Of a DNA stretch of 64,000 bases, positions 9,631 to 17,155 are shown one piece after another (position 1 is the first letter of the stretch; the number at the start of each line of letters is the position of its first letter). Source of the stretch: Bog-532 sp963830385 (lineage in GTDB: Bacteria > Actinomycetota > Actinomycetes > Streptosporangiales > Streptosporangiaceae); contig CAWHMD010000002.1 in NCBI GenBank assembly GCA_963830385.1, positions 682,001 through 746,000 on the forward strand. The letters run 5' to 3'. The notes below the pieces were generated by a model that was not told the origin of the DNA, searched no databases, and worked only from the letters and a program-made list of their open reading frames with translations. The position numbers were made by a program, and so were the translations under genes.

Positions 9631-10437
9631 TCAGGCCGCGTAGGTACGGAGGGCGGCCAGCGCCCGGGACCCGTCGGGCCCGCTGGTGCGCAGGCCCGAC
9701 CGGGCGGGGGGCAGGCGCTGGGCCGCGACCCGGCAGAAGGCACCCGCGTCGCCGGTGATGGCCGAGGCGGCTCCCGGCGGCCCGAACTCCCAGATGGTGG
9801 TGGCGTCGGGAGCCGTGAGCTCGACGCGGACCTCGGCGACCGGTTCGCCTCGCAGCCCGAACGCGTAGGGCAGCATCCGGTGGGCGAGCCAGGCGACGTG
9901 GCGCAGCCGTTCGGTGTCGGGGAAACTCGCGCCCACCGGTCCGGCGACGTCCAGCCCGTGGGTCCAGGTCTCCGCCAGCCGAGTGGTGGCCAGCGCGGCC
10001 GGCCGCAGCGGCGCCGCCGCCCACTCGATCCGCTGCTGCGGGCCGGCTGCGCGCAGCCGTTCCAGGGCGGGTCCGCGGGCCTCCTGCCAGCGCCGCAGCG
10101 CCTCTGGGCCGGTGGCTGGGTCCTGTTCGACCAGCGCCGCCATGGCCTCCTCGACGGTCTGGCTGGTGCGGTCCCGGCTGGCCTGGGGGTTGCCGGGGCT
10201 GGCTGGGTTGCCGCTGGCTGGGCTGGCTGGGCTGGCTGGGCTGGCGGGGCTGGCGGGGCTGGCGGCCCCGCTGATGCGGGCCAGCGCCATCTCCTCGGTC
10301 TGCGCCAGGTGCACCATCACGTCCCGGACGGTCCACCCCTCGGCCAGCGACGGCGTCGCCCACTGGGCATCATCGAGCCCCGCCAGCAGGTCGCCGAGCC
10401 GGTCCTGCTCCGCCCCCAGATCATCAAAGACCGTCAT
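9631..10437 (-). CDS. TIGR03084/maleylpyruvate-isomerase-like metal-binding protein
   Basis: 268 residues with the DinB-like four-helix metal-binding domain of mycothiol-dependent enzymes at the N-terminus (WATPSLAEGWTVRDVMVHLAQTEEMAL). A second conserved histidine motif is ETWTHGLDVAGP, and a C-terminal alpha/beta domain (about 185-265) follows. TIGR03084 proteins are actinobacterial and probably act in thiol-dependent isomerisation or detoxification; the substrate is unknown. Between about residues 58 and 87 an insertion of repeated ASP/SP units is encoded by a 9-base GGCTGGCTG-like tandem repeat near 10195-10265. This is probably an expandable, disordered loop outside the metal site. It is the last gene before repeat copy 2. 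Confidence 0.8.
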   Translation of the reverse strand: MTVFDDLGAEQDRLGDLLAGLDDAQWATPSLAEGWTVRDVMVHLAQTEEMALARISGAASPASPASPASPASPASGNPASPGNPQASRDRTSQTVEEAMAALVEQDPATGPEALRRWQEARGPALERLRAAGPQQRIEWAAAPLRPAALATTRLAETWTHGLDVAGPVGASFPDTERLRHVAWLAHRMLPYAFGLRGEPVAEVRVELTAPDATTIWEFGPPGAASAITGDAGAFCRVAAQRLPPARSGLRTSGPDGSRALAALRTYAA

Positions 10438-10608
10438 GCCGAGGACTATGCCATCCCAGCCCGGGCGCTGCTGGGGCGGTCAGCCCGGGTAGTCGAACGT
10501 GGGGCTCTGGGGCCTGCGGGGGTGATCTGGGCCGACGGTCTTGGTGTCTCCGGCGGGGGTGCTGTCGGGATCCGGGATGGTTTCAAGATCTCTGGCCTGC
10601 TCCCGGCC

Positions 10609-10787
10609 GGTCGCCATCGTCCCGCCGGCCCGGCGACCCCCGTGTGCGCTTCGCGCGCCTCGGCCAACCGGTGCAAAGTGTGCATCGCGCCGGTTCTAGC
10701 CGGTGCGAATGCGGCATCGCGCAGGTAAGGATCCGTGAGGCCTGGGACCGCTGTGACTCGCGATTTCAGTGTGACTGGCTGCCGGCG
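10609..10787 (-). repeat. dispersed ~179-bp repeat, copy 2 (inverted relative to copy 1)
   Basis: The reverse complement of this interval aligns with 7005-7180 along its full length, with the 28-base identical block at 10706-10733. Together the copies form inverted flanks around 3.4 kb holding the VOC gene, the FtsK/SpoIIIE stump, the WXG100 operon and the TIGR03084 gene. Just outside, near 10577, an isolated GTTTCAAGATC matches the left end of the hairpin repeats at 51117 and 58278. The interval 10438-10905 contains no gene I can support. Confidence 0.85.
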
Positions 10788-10820
10788 CCCGCACGGTGAG
10801 GACCAGCGCGGGAAGGAGGT

Positions 10821-10880
10821 ATGAGCCTGGGCTAGGCGGTGTGAGCCTGGGCTAGGCGGCGCAGGCCTGGGCTGGACGGC
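10821..10880. repeat. three tandem 20-bp units
   Basis: Three consecutive 20-base units (TGAGCCTGGGCTAGGCGG-like) lie at 10821-10840, 10841-10860 and 10861-10880; the third has diverged. They sit just past the stop of the minus-strand oxidoreductase gene. No function is evident. Confidence 0.75.
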
Positions 10881-10905
10881 GCGGGCGCCGGGCGCGGTGG
10901 GCTGG

Positions 10906-11850
10906 TCAGAACTCGAGGATGAGGCGGCCTCGGGTGCCACCCGCCTCCAGGACCCGGTGCGCCTCCGCCGCCTCCTCGGCGGGGAATGTCCGGGCCACCC
11001 GCAGCGTGACCTGGCCCTGCTCGGCTTGCTCGCGGAGGCGGTCGAGCTTGGCGTGGTCGCGGGCGTGGTTGCGGACGAAGACCGGGTGGAAGGTGATGCC
11101 GCGCTCGGCCGCATCAGGGCCCTGGTAGCCGCGGACGGTGGCGATTCTGCCACCGTCGCGGACGGCGGGGATGGCGTGCTCGTCCAGCAGCGCGGCGTCG
11201 ATCAGGCCGTCGGCGCCGGCGGGGAAGACTTCGCGGACGCGGGCGCCGAAGTCGCTGCCGCGCGGGACCACCGTGTCGGCGCCGAGCTCGGTGACGAGCT
11301 TTTCATCCCGGGGGGCGGCGTCGGCCACCACCTGCAGGCCATCGGCCTTGGCCAGCTCGACGGCGAAACCGCCGACGGCGCCGGCCGCGCCGGTTACCGC
11401 CAGGAGCTGGCCGGGCTGGAGGGCGAGGGCGTCCAGGGCCGCCCGGACGGTGAGCGCGTTCATCAGCAGGCTGGCCGCCTCGGCGTGGCTGGCACCCGCG
11501 GGGGCGCGCACCACCGACTCGGCCGGGACCACGATCTGCTCGGCGTAGGCCCCGTGGTGGCCGCGCGGCAGGACAACTGCCATCACGGCGTCACCGACCT
11601 GGAGGCTGGTCTCGGTCCCGGGGCCGAGCTGGTCGACGACGCCGGCCGCGTCCATGCCGGGCACGTGCGGCGCCGGCACGTCCCGGAGCGCCTCGGCCCG
11701 GCTGCCGTCGCGCAGCAGCGTGTCGGTCGGGTTGACCGCCGCCGCGTGGACCCGGATGCGTACCTCGCCCGGGCCGGCCTCGGGGGACGGCAGGCCGACG
11801 ACGCGCAGGGCGGCCGGGCCGCCCCATTCGGTGATTCCGACAGCTTTCAT
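10906..11850 (-). CDS. NADPH:quinone reductase-like oxidoreductase (MDR superfamily, zinc-free)
   Basis: 314 residues, a typical length for zeta-crystallin-type medium-chain reductases. The GroES-like N-domain starts MKAVGITEWGGPAALRV and carries AAVNPTDTLLRDG. The Rossmann domain has LLAVTGAAGAVGGFAVELA (about 146-164) for NADP binding. The structural-zinc cysteines are absent, consistent with the quinone reductase branch that reduces quinones or enones one or two electrons at a time. It is cytosolic. It follows the ABC exporter genes on the same strand after 42 bases and might be co-transcribed, but no strong ribosome binding site is seen. Confidence 0.88.
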   Translation of the reverse strand: MKAVGITEWGGPAALRVVGLPSPEAGPGEVRIRVHAAAVNPTDTLLRDGSRAEALRDVPAPHVPGMDAAGVVDQLGPGTETSLQVGDAVMAVVLPRGHHGAYAEQIVVPAESVVRAPAGASHAEAASLLMNALTVRAALDALALQPGQLLAVTGAAGAVGGFAVELAKADGLQVVADAAPRDEKLVTELGADTVVPRGSDFGARVREVFPAGADGLIDAALLDEHAIPAVRDGGRIATVRGYQGPDAAERGITFHPVFVRNHARDHAKLDRLREQAEQGQVTLRVARTFPAEEAAEAHRVLEAGGTRGRLILEF

Positions 11851-11892
11851 GGTCCACGCTTACCACGAGGCCCGGGCGCCCCACGGGCCGGG

Positions 11893-12690
11893 CTACTGAG
11901 CCGCCGACCGCTGGTAGAGGGAGTAGGCAATCAGCGCGAAGACCACCGCGATCCCGGCCGACCAGGCCAGCGAGATCCAGAAATCAGCCATCGCCGGCCC
12001 GCCCTCGAACAGCTCGCGCACGGCCGAGGTGGTGACGCCGAGCGGCTGATTGCGGGCGAACGGCTGCAGCCACCCGGGCAGCGAGCTGGCGGGGACGATC
12101 GCGTTGCTGGCGAACAGCAGCAGGAAGGCCGGCCCGGTGGCCGCGTTCTGGGCGCTCTCCGGATCCTTGGCGGAGATGCCGATGGCGGCGTTCATCCAGC
12201 TGAAGGCGAACCCGAACGCCAGGATCAGCAGCAGTCCGAGCATGATCCGGCCGGCGTCGCTGTGGAAGCGGAACCCGACCGCGACGCCCAGGCCGACCAT
12301 GACCGCCAGCGAGATCACGCTCCGGGCCAGGTCGGTCAGCGACCGGCCGCCCAGGACGGCCGAGCGGGCCATCGGCAGGCTGCGGAACCGGTCCACCATC
12401 CCGCTCTTGAGGTCCTCGGCGATGCCGATGGCCGAGGTCATGGCCCCGACCAGGACAGTGATGAGCAAGATGGCGGGCACCACGAAGCTGACGTAGTCGC
12501 CGCCCGGGGCCTTGATCGCCCCGCCGAACACGTACCGGAACAGCAGCAGCATCATGACCGGCTGGACCGTGTAGAGCACCAGCTGCGGGGTGCGCACGGT
12601 CCGGATGAGGTTGCGCCGCGCGACGCCCCGGTAGTCGCGCAGCGCCAGCAGCGGGGTCAGCGGCCGGGACGGCGCCAGTGGCTGGGTCAT
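11893..12690 (-). CDS. DrrB-type ABC-2 exporter permease
   Basis: 265 residues with about six membrane helices and the ABC-2 membrane domain. It includes SFVVPAILLITVLVGAMTSA (about 70-89) and the cytoplasmic DLKSGMVDRFRSLPMARSA segment that contacts the ATPase. These features define the daunorubicin-resistance DrrB/ABC-2 group, which exports hydrophobic drugs, lipids or polyketides. Its ATG overlaps the stop of the ATPase gene by four bases (12687-12690), so the half-transporters are coupled. The substrate is unknown. The divergent TetR gene suggests induction by a transported compound. Confidence 0.92.
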   Translation of the reverse strand: MTQPLAPSRPLTPLLALRDYRGVARRNLIRTVRTPQLVLYTVQPVMMLLLFRYVFGGAIKAPGGDYVSFVVPAILLITVLVGAMTSAIGIAEDLKSGMVDRFRSLPMARSAVLGGRSLTDLARSVISLAVMVGLGVAVGFRFHSDAGRIMLGLLLILAFGFAFSWMNAAIGISAKDPESAQNAATGPAFLLLFASNAIVPASSLPGWLQPFARNQPLGVTTSAVRELFEGGPAMADFWISLAWSAGIAVVFALIAYSLYQRSAAQ

Positions 12691-13628
12691 GACGAGCCTC
12701 CGGTCAGCGAGAGAAAGACGTCGTCGAGGGTGGGCCGGCGGATGCCGAGGTCGTCGAGCGCGATCCCGGCCTCCTGCAGCTGCCGCCCGGCCTCCAGCAG
12801 CAGCCCGATGCCGTCGCCGGCGGGCACGCTGACCAGCTGGGTCCCCGGGTCAGAGCGCGGCGGCGCGTGCGCCACGGCGCCCAGCAGTGCCGCCGCCCGC
12901 CCGGCGTCCCGGGGATCGGCCACCCGGACCTCCAGGGTGGCACCGCCGGTCTGGGCCTTGAGCTCGTCCGCCGTCCCGGCCGCGATCACCCGGCCCTGGC
13001 TGATGACGACGATCCGATTGGCGAGATTTTCCGCCTCTTCCATGTATTGAGTGGTGAGGAGCACGGTCGTACCGCCCCGCACCAGCTCGCGGATGAACTG
13101 CCAGAGGTCACCCCGGGTGCGCGGGTCCAGGCCGGTGGTCGGCTCGTCCAGGAACAGCACCGGCGGCTCGCCGATCAGGCTGGCGCCGATGTCCAGCCGC
13201 CGCCGCATGCCGCCCGAGTAGGTCCGCACCTGGCGATCGGCCGCGTCGGTGAGCGAGAGCCGCTCCAGCATCCGCTGCGCGCGGCGCCGGTACTCGCGCT
13301 TGGGCAGGTGGTACCAGAGCCCGGCCAGCTCCAGGTTCTCCCGGCCGCTGAGCAACTCGTCGACGGCCGCGTACTGCCCGGCCAGGCCGATGACCGACCG
13401 GACCCGCTGGCCGTCGGTGACCGCGTCGAACCCGGCCACCCGGGCCTGTCCCGCGTCGGGCCGCAGCAGCGTGGTGAGCACCCGGATCGCCGTGGTCTTG
13501 CCCGCCCCGTTGGGGCCGAGCAGACCGAGCACCGTACCCCGCTCGGCCTCGAAGGTGACCCCGCTCAGCGCCTGGGTCCGGCCAAACCGCTTGACGACAT
13601 CGCGCATCTCGATCATCGGCTGGCTCAT
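12687..13628 (-). CDS. DrrA-type ABC exporter ATP-binding protein
   Basis: 313 residues starting MSQPMIEMRDVVKRFG at the ATG at 13628; an upstream GTG would add eight residues but leave no spacing for the AGGAG at -14. Walker A is GLLGPNGAGKTT (about 39-50), the signature is YSGGMRRRLDIG, Walker B is VLFLDEPTTGLD, and the switch histidine is replaced by Gln in LLTTQYMEEAE, as is usual in DrrA. The C-terminal ~80 residues form the DrrA-specific regulatory domain. It energises export through the adjacent permease. Promoter and operator sequences shared with the divergent tetR gene lie at 13629-13754. Confidence 0.94.
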   Translation of the reverse strand: MSQPMIEMRDVVKRFGRTQALSGVTFEAERGTVLGLLGPNGAGKTTAIRVLTTLLRPDAGQARVAGFDAVTDGQRVRSVIGLAGQYAAVDELLSGRENLELAGLWYHLPKREYRRRAQRMLERLSLTDAADRQVRTYSGGMRRRLDIGASLIGEPPVLFLDEPTTGLDPRTRGDLWQFIRELVRGGTTVLLTTQYMEEAENLANRIVVISQGRVIAAGTADELKAQTGGATLEVRVADPRDAGRAAALLGAVAHAPPRSDPGTQLVSVPAGDGIGLLLEAGRQLQEAGIALDDLGIRRPTLDDVFLSLTGGSS

Positions 13629-13676
13629 GGCGCCGCTCTCCTGCCGTCCCACGTTCCTGCACCTGTGTATCGCAGA

Positions 13677-13692
13677 CTATACATACGTATAG
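13677..13692. promoter_or_regulatory. candidate TetR operator between exporter and regulator genes
   Basis: CTATAC-ATAC-GTATAG is a perfect 6-base inverted repeat with a 4-base centre, in an AT-rich pocket of a very GC-rich genome. It lies 49 bases before the ATPase gene and 63 before the TetR gene. An outer pair, TGTATCGC near 13665 and GCGATACG near 13737, flanks it. Position between divergent exporter and tetR genes is the classic site for a self-repressing regulator; binding is inferred. Confidence 0.5.
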
Positions 13693-13754
13693 AAAAAGGC
13701 ACACAGGAATGGTCTGCTAGACCCACGTACAGGAAGCGATACGATCGGGGGATC

Positions 13755-14393
13755 ATGAGCACCACCAGCCGCAGCGGGTCCGCCTACGAGGACCTGACCG
13801 CCCGGGCCCGGATCCGCGACGCGGCGATCGAGCAGTTCGCCGAGCGGGGGTTCGACCGGGCGACGATCCGGGAGATCGCGCGGGCGGCGGGCGTCTCACC
13901 TGGGCTGGTGCGCCACCATTTCGGCTCCAAGGACGAGCTGCGCCGGGTCTGTGACGCCTACGCGCTCGACGCGATGCGCCAGTACGTGGACCGGGCCATG
14001 ACCGACGAGGGGCTGAACGACCCGCGGACGGTGGCCGAGGCCCGGGATCCGCTGCACCCGCTGCAGCGCTACCTGGCGCGGGCGCTGATCGATGACTCGG
14101 AGACGGCGGGTGAGATCTTCGACGCGATGGTGGCGATGACCGAGCAGTCGCTCCCGCCCGCCGACCAGCAGCGGGCCGATCCGCCCGCGTCCGACCTGCG
14201 GACCCGGGCCGCGCTGATGGTGGCCATGGGCCTGGGCATCCCGGCGTTCCGGGCCCACGTCGCCCGCAACTGCGGCGCGGACCTCTACTCCCCCGACGGC
14301 GACCGCCAGATCGCGCTGGCCATGCTGGACATCTACTCGCGCCCGGTCCTCAGCCGCGAGAACGCCCGCGCGCTGCAGCAGGGCCTCGGGTAA
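13755..14393 (+). CDS. TetR/AcrR-family repressor, probable regulator of the divergent exporter
   Basis: 212 residues. The N-terminal helix-turn-helix (residues about 17-63) reads RIRDAAIEQFAERGFDRATI followed by REIARAAGVSPGLVRHHFGSKDEL, closely fitting the TetR consensus. The C-terminal helical domain binds the inducer. The ATG at 13755 follows GGGGGA with proper spacing. It is divergent from the DrrAB genes, with a palindromic candidate operator between. Its TAA at 14393 abuts the stop of the convergent SpoIIE gene at 14394 with no intervening base and no room for a terminator. Confidence 0.93.
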   Translation: MSTTSRSGSAYEDLTARARIRDAAIEQFAERGFDRATIREIARAAGVSPGLVRHHFGSKDELRRVCDAYALDAMRQYVDRAMTDEGLNDPRTVAEARDPLHPLQRYLARALIDDSETAGEIFDAMVAMTEQSLPPADQQRADPPASDLRTRAALMVAMGLGIPAFRAHVARNCGADLYSPDGDRQIALAMLDIYSRPVLSRENARALQQGLG

Positions 14394-16904
14394 TCAGACC
14401 GCCCGCAGGACCAGCAGGGCCATGTCGTCGGTACGCGGGGCGGCGCCGAAGTCCTCGGCCGCCCGGACGATGCGGGCGGCGACGGTGCCGGCGTTCAGGC
14501 CCCGGCAGTGGGCCAGCAGCGCGGCCAGGCCGTCGTCGTCGTCGAGCAGGCGTCCGCGCGCGTCCTTGCGCTCGGTGATGCCGTCGGTGACCGACAGCAG
14601 CACGTCGCCCGGGAACAGGCTGGCCGTCTGGGCGCTGTAGGTCAGGTCGCTCATCACGCCGAGCAGCGGCTGCGGCTCGGCCGCGGGCTGCGGTACCCCG
14701 GACGGGTCGCCCGCGCGCAGCAGCAACGGCAGCGGGTGCCCGGCCGAGACCAGCCGCAGCCGGACGACGGGCGGGTCGCCCTGCTCACCGCCGCCGGCGA
14801 ACAGCGTGCCCGCGCCGTCGGCGCTGTCCGCCTCGCAGAGCACGGTGATCTCGCCGTGCAGCAGCGTGAGGAAGCGGCCGCGGGCGCTCTCCTCCAGGAT
14901 CAGCTCGTTCAGCCGTCCGACGACGTCGGTGACATCGTGGCCCTCGCGGGCGAGGATGCGCAGCGCGTGCCGGGCCAGGCCGGTGACGGCGGCCGCCTCC
15001 GGCCCGGTGCCGCAGACGTCGCCGATGGCGAACCGCCAGCGTCCCGGCCCGGCCGGGAACACGTCGTAGAAGTCGCCGCCGACCTCGTTGCCCTCCCCCG
15101 CGACCTGGTGCGCGACCGACAGGTCGATGCCGGGGATCTGCGGCAGCTCGGGCGGCAGCAGGCTGCGCTGCAGGGCCTGGCTGGTGAGCTGCTGCTGCTC
15201 GTACAGCCGGGCGTTGTCCAGCGCCAGCGCGGCCCGGCGGGCCAGGTCCTCGGCCAGTTCAAGGGCCTCGCGGGCGGGCCGGTCGCCGCGCGGGCGGCCG
15301 ATAACGACCACGCCCAGGCTGCGCCCGCGCGCGGCCAGCGGGAAGCACCAGGCCGCGTCCGAGGCCAGCACGACCTGCTCGTCCACCAGGTCCGGGCCGG
15401 CGTCCATGGCCAGCGACCAGCTCCGGCCGGCCTCGTCGGCCTCGGGCGGGCCGACCGCGGCCAGCAGGGCCGCCAGCGGGTCGATGAGCGACTCGTCGGC
15501 GTGCCACACGTAGACCGGTTCGGGCTGCAGCTCGCCGGCCTCGTCGGCCAGCAGCACCGCGCACCAGGCGGCCAGCCGGGGCACCACCAGCTGGGCGATC
15601 AGGGAGATCGTCTTCTCCTGGTCCAGCGTGCTGGCCAGCAGCTCGCTGGCCTCGGCGAGGAAGCCGATGCGGCCGCGGCGCTTGCGCTCCAGCTCGCTGA
15701 GCCGGGCCCGCTCCAGCGACATCGCCACCCGGTCCGCGACCCGCTGCAGCTTGGCCGCGTCGGTGCTGTCGAAGCGGTCGGCCGACGTGGCGGCCGCGCC
15801 CAGCACGCCGGTGACCCGGCCGTCGACCAGGAACGGCACGGTGACCAACGACTTGGCCGCGGCGCCGTCGGCGAACACGGCGGGCACCGACGGGGCGAAC
15901 AGCGACTCGGACACGCCCACCCCGGCCGCGGCGCGGACCCGCAGCTCACCGTCCTCGTCGGCCACCAGCGCGTAGGCCGCGTCGGCGGTGACGACGTCGC
16001 GGGCGGTCTCCACGGTATGCCGCAGCAGCTCGTCGTAGCTCAGCGTGCCGAGGTCGGGGCGCAGGGCCGCGGCCGGATCGTCCGGGCCGCCGGGCTGGGC
16101 CGGCGGATGGCTGGCGACCGGGCTAAGCGCCGCGCTGGGCCGGACCACGCTGACCTCGGGCTCGTTACCCTCGGGGTCTTCGTGACCATTGGTGCCGTTG
16201 GGGCCACTGGGGCTGGCGGGGCTGATGGGTTCAGAGTGACCATTGTGACCAGCGGGGACGGAGGCGCCCGTGGTCTCAGTGGGGTCGGGGACTGCGTCGG
16301 GGAGGCCGGCACCCGGGAGATCGGCGAGATCGGCGCCGGCCGGGCCGAAATCGGCCGGGCCAGTGCGGGCCAGACCGGTGCTGGCCAGTCCGGTGTCGCC
16401 CGGGCCGGTGCTGGCCAGATCAGCGTCGGCCAGGTCGGGGGCGATGAGGTCCACGCCCTCCGGCGGCGCGCCACCCTCCTCGCCCCGGCCGTCCAGGCCC
16501 ATCCGGAACCACACCGACTTGGCCGTCCGGGCGTAGGTGACCCCCCAGGACGAGGCCAGCGCGGTCGGCAGCAGCAGGCCGCGGCCACGCTCGGCCGACA
16601 TGCTGGCGGCGGCCGGGATGTCCGGCAGCGACCGGGCCGGGTGCCGGTCGCGGACCGCGACCTCCAAAGCGCCGTAAGCGATCCGGCAGGTAACATCGAG
16701 AGCGGTACCGGCGTGTACCACCGCGTTGGTCACCAGCTCGCTGGTGAGCAGCACCGCGTCATCGACCAGCCGGTCCGCGTCCTGCGACCGCTCCGCGATG
16801 TCCCAGGACTGGAGGGTCTGCCGGACGAAACGACGGGCTGCCGCCGCGGCCGACGGCTCCGGCTGGTACGCCGCGGACGCGATGAGGTCGGTTCGTCCCC
16901 TCAC
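14394..16904 (-). CDS. SpoIIE-type PP2C phosphatase with RsbW-like kinase domain and two GAF domains
   Basis: 836 residues from a GTG preceded by GAGAGGA. Order: an RsbW/SpoIIAB-like HATPase domain (about 17-135, TSELVTNAVVHAG); a low-complexity linker (about 140-275) with pentapeptide-like LADADLASTG/DTGLASTGLA repeats; two GAF sensor domains (about 280-405 and 415-560); and a C-terminal SpoIIE/PP2C domain (about 580-836) with metal-binding EVGGDFYD, GDVCGTGPEA and terminal DDMALLVLR. Such proteins carry both the kinase and phosphatase activities of partner switching on anti-sigma-factor antagonists, controlling general-stress or developmental sigma factors. No antagonist or sigma gene is nearby, so targets are encoded elsewhere. 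It is cytosolic and divergent from the hybrid kinase gene. Confidence 0.92.
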   Translation of the reverse strand: MRGRTDLIASAAYQPEPSAAAAARRFVRQTLQSWDIAERSQDADRLVDDAVLLTSELVTNAVVHAGTALDVTCRIAYGALEVAVRDRHPARSLPDIPAAASMSAERGRGLLLPTALASSWGVTYARTAKSVWFRMGLDGRGEEGGAPPEGVDLIAPDLADADLASTGPGDTGLASTGLARTGPADFGPAGADLADLPGAGLPDAVPDPTETTGASVPAGHNGHSEPISPASPSGPNGTNGHEDPEGNEPEVSVVRPSAALSPVASHPPAQPGGPDDPAAALRPDLGTLSYDELLRHTVETARDVVTADAAYALVADEDGELRVRAAAGVGVSESLFAPSVPAVFADGAAAKSLVTVPFLVDGRVTGVLGAAATSADRFDSTDAAKLQRVADRVAMSLERARLSELERKRRGRIGFLAEASELLASTLDQEKTISLIAQLVVPRLAAWCAVLLADEAGELQPEPVYVWHADESLIDPLAALLAAVGPPEADEAGRSWSLAMDAGPDLVDEQVVLASDAAWCFPLAARGRSLGVVVIGRPRGDRPAREALELAEDLARRAALALDNARLYEQQQLTSQALQRSLLPPELPQIPGIDLSVAHQVAGEGNEVGGDFYDVFPAGPGRWRFAIGDVCGTGPEAAAVTGLARHALRILAREGHDVTDVVGRLNELILEESARGRFLTLLHGEITVLCEADSADGAGTLFAGGGEQGDPPVVRLRLVSAGHPLPLLLRAGDPSGVPQPAAEPQPLLGVMSDLTYSAQTASLFPGDVLLSVTDGITERKDARGRLLDDDDGLAALLAHCRGLNAGTVAARIVRAAEDFGAAPRTDDMALLVLRAV

Positions 16905-17155
16905 GTGTCCTCTCGGTCCTTACCCAACGGTGTCGTCCAATTGGGCCCTTCTGGCGGGCGGTCGATTACTTGCTAAATGCTGAGGCCTTGTCTCCATCGT
17001 GACAGACTCGTGAGGTTAATACTTTCTATCGGGACATCCTAAATAACTAACTAGGAAACGGCAGGCCGGCTTGGCGAGGATAGAAGCACGGCCTGACCGC
17101 ATACCAGCACGGACGCCAGCACGGACGGCGGTGCGAACGCCTTGGAGGGAGCTCC

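Noticed and set aside
14508..16976. 822-codon plus-strand frame across the SpoIIE gene
   Set aside because: Antisense of a gene with unmistakable domains; composition typical of GC-rich shadow frames.
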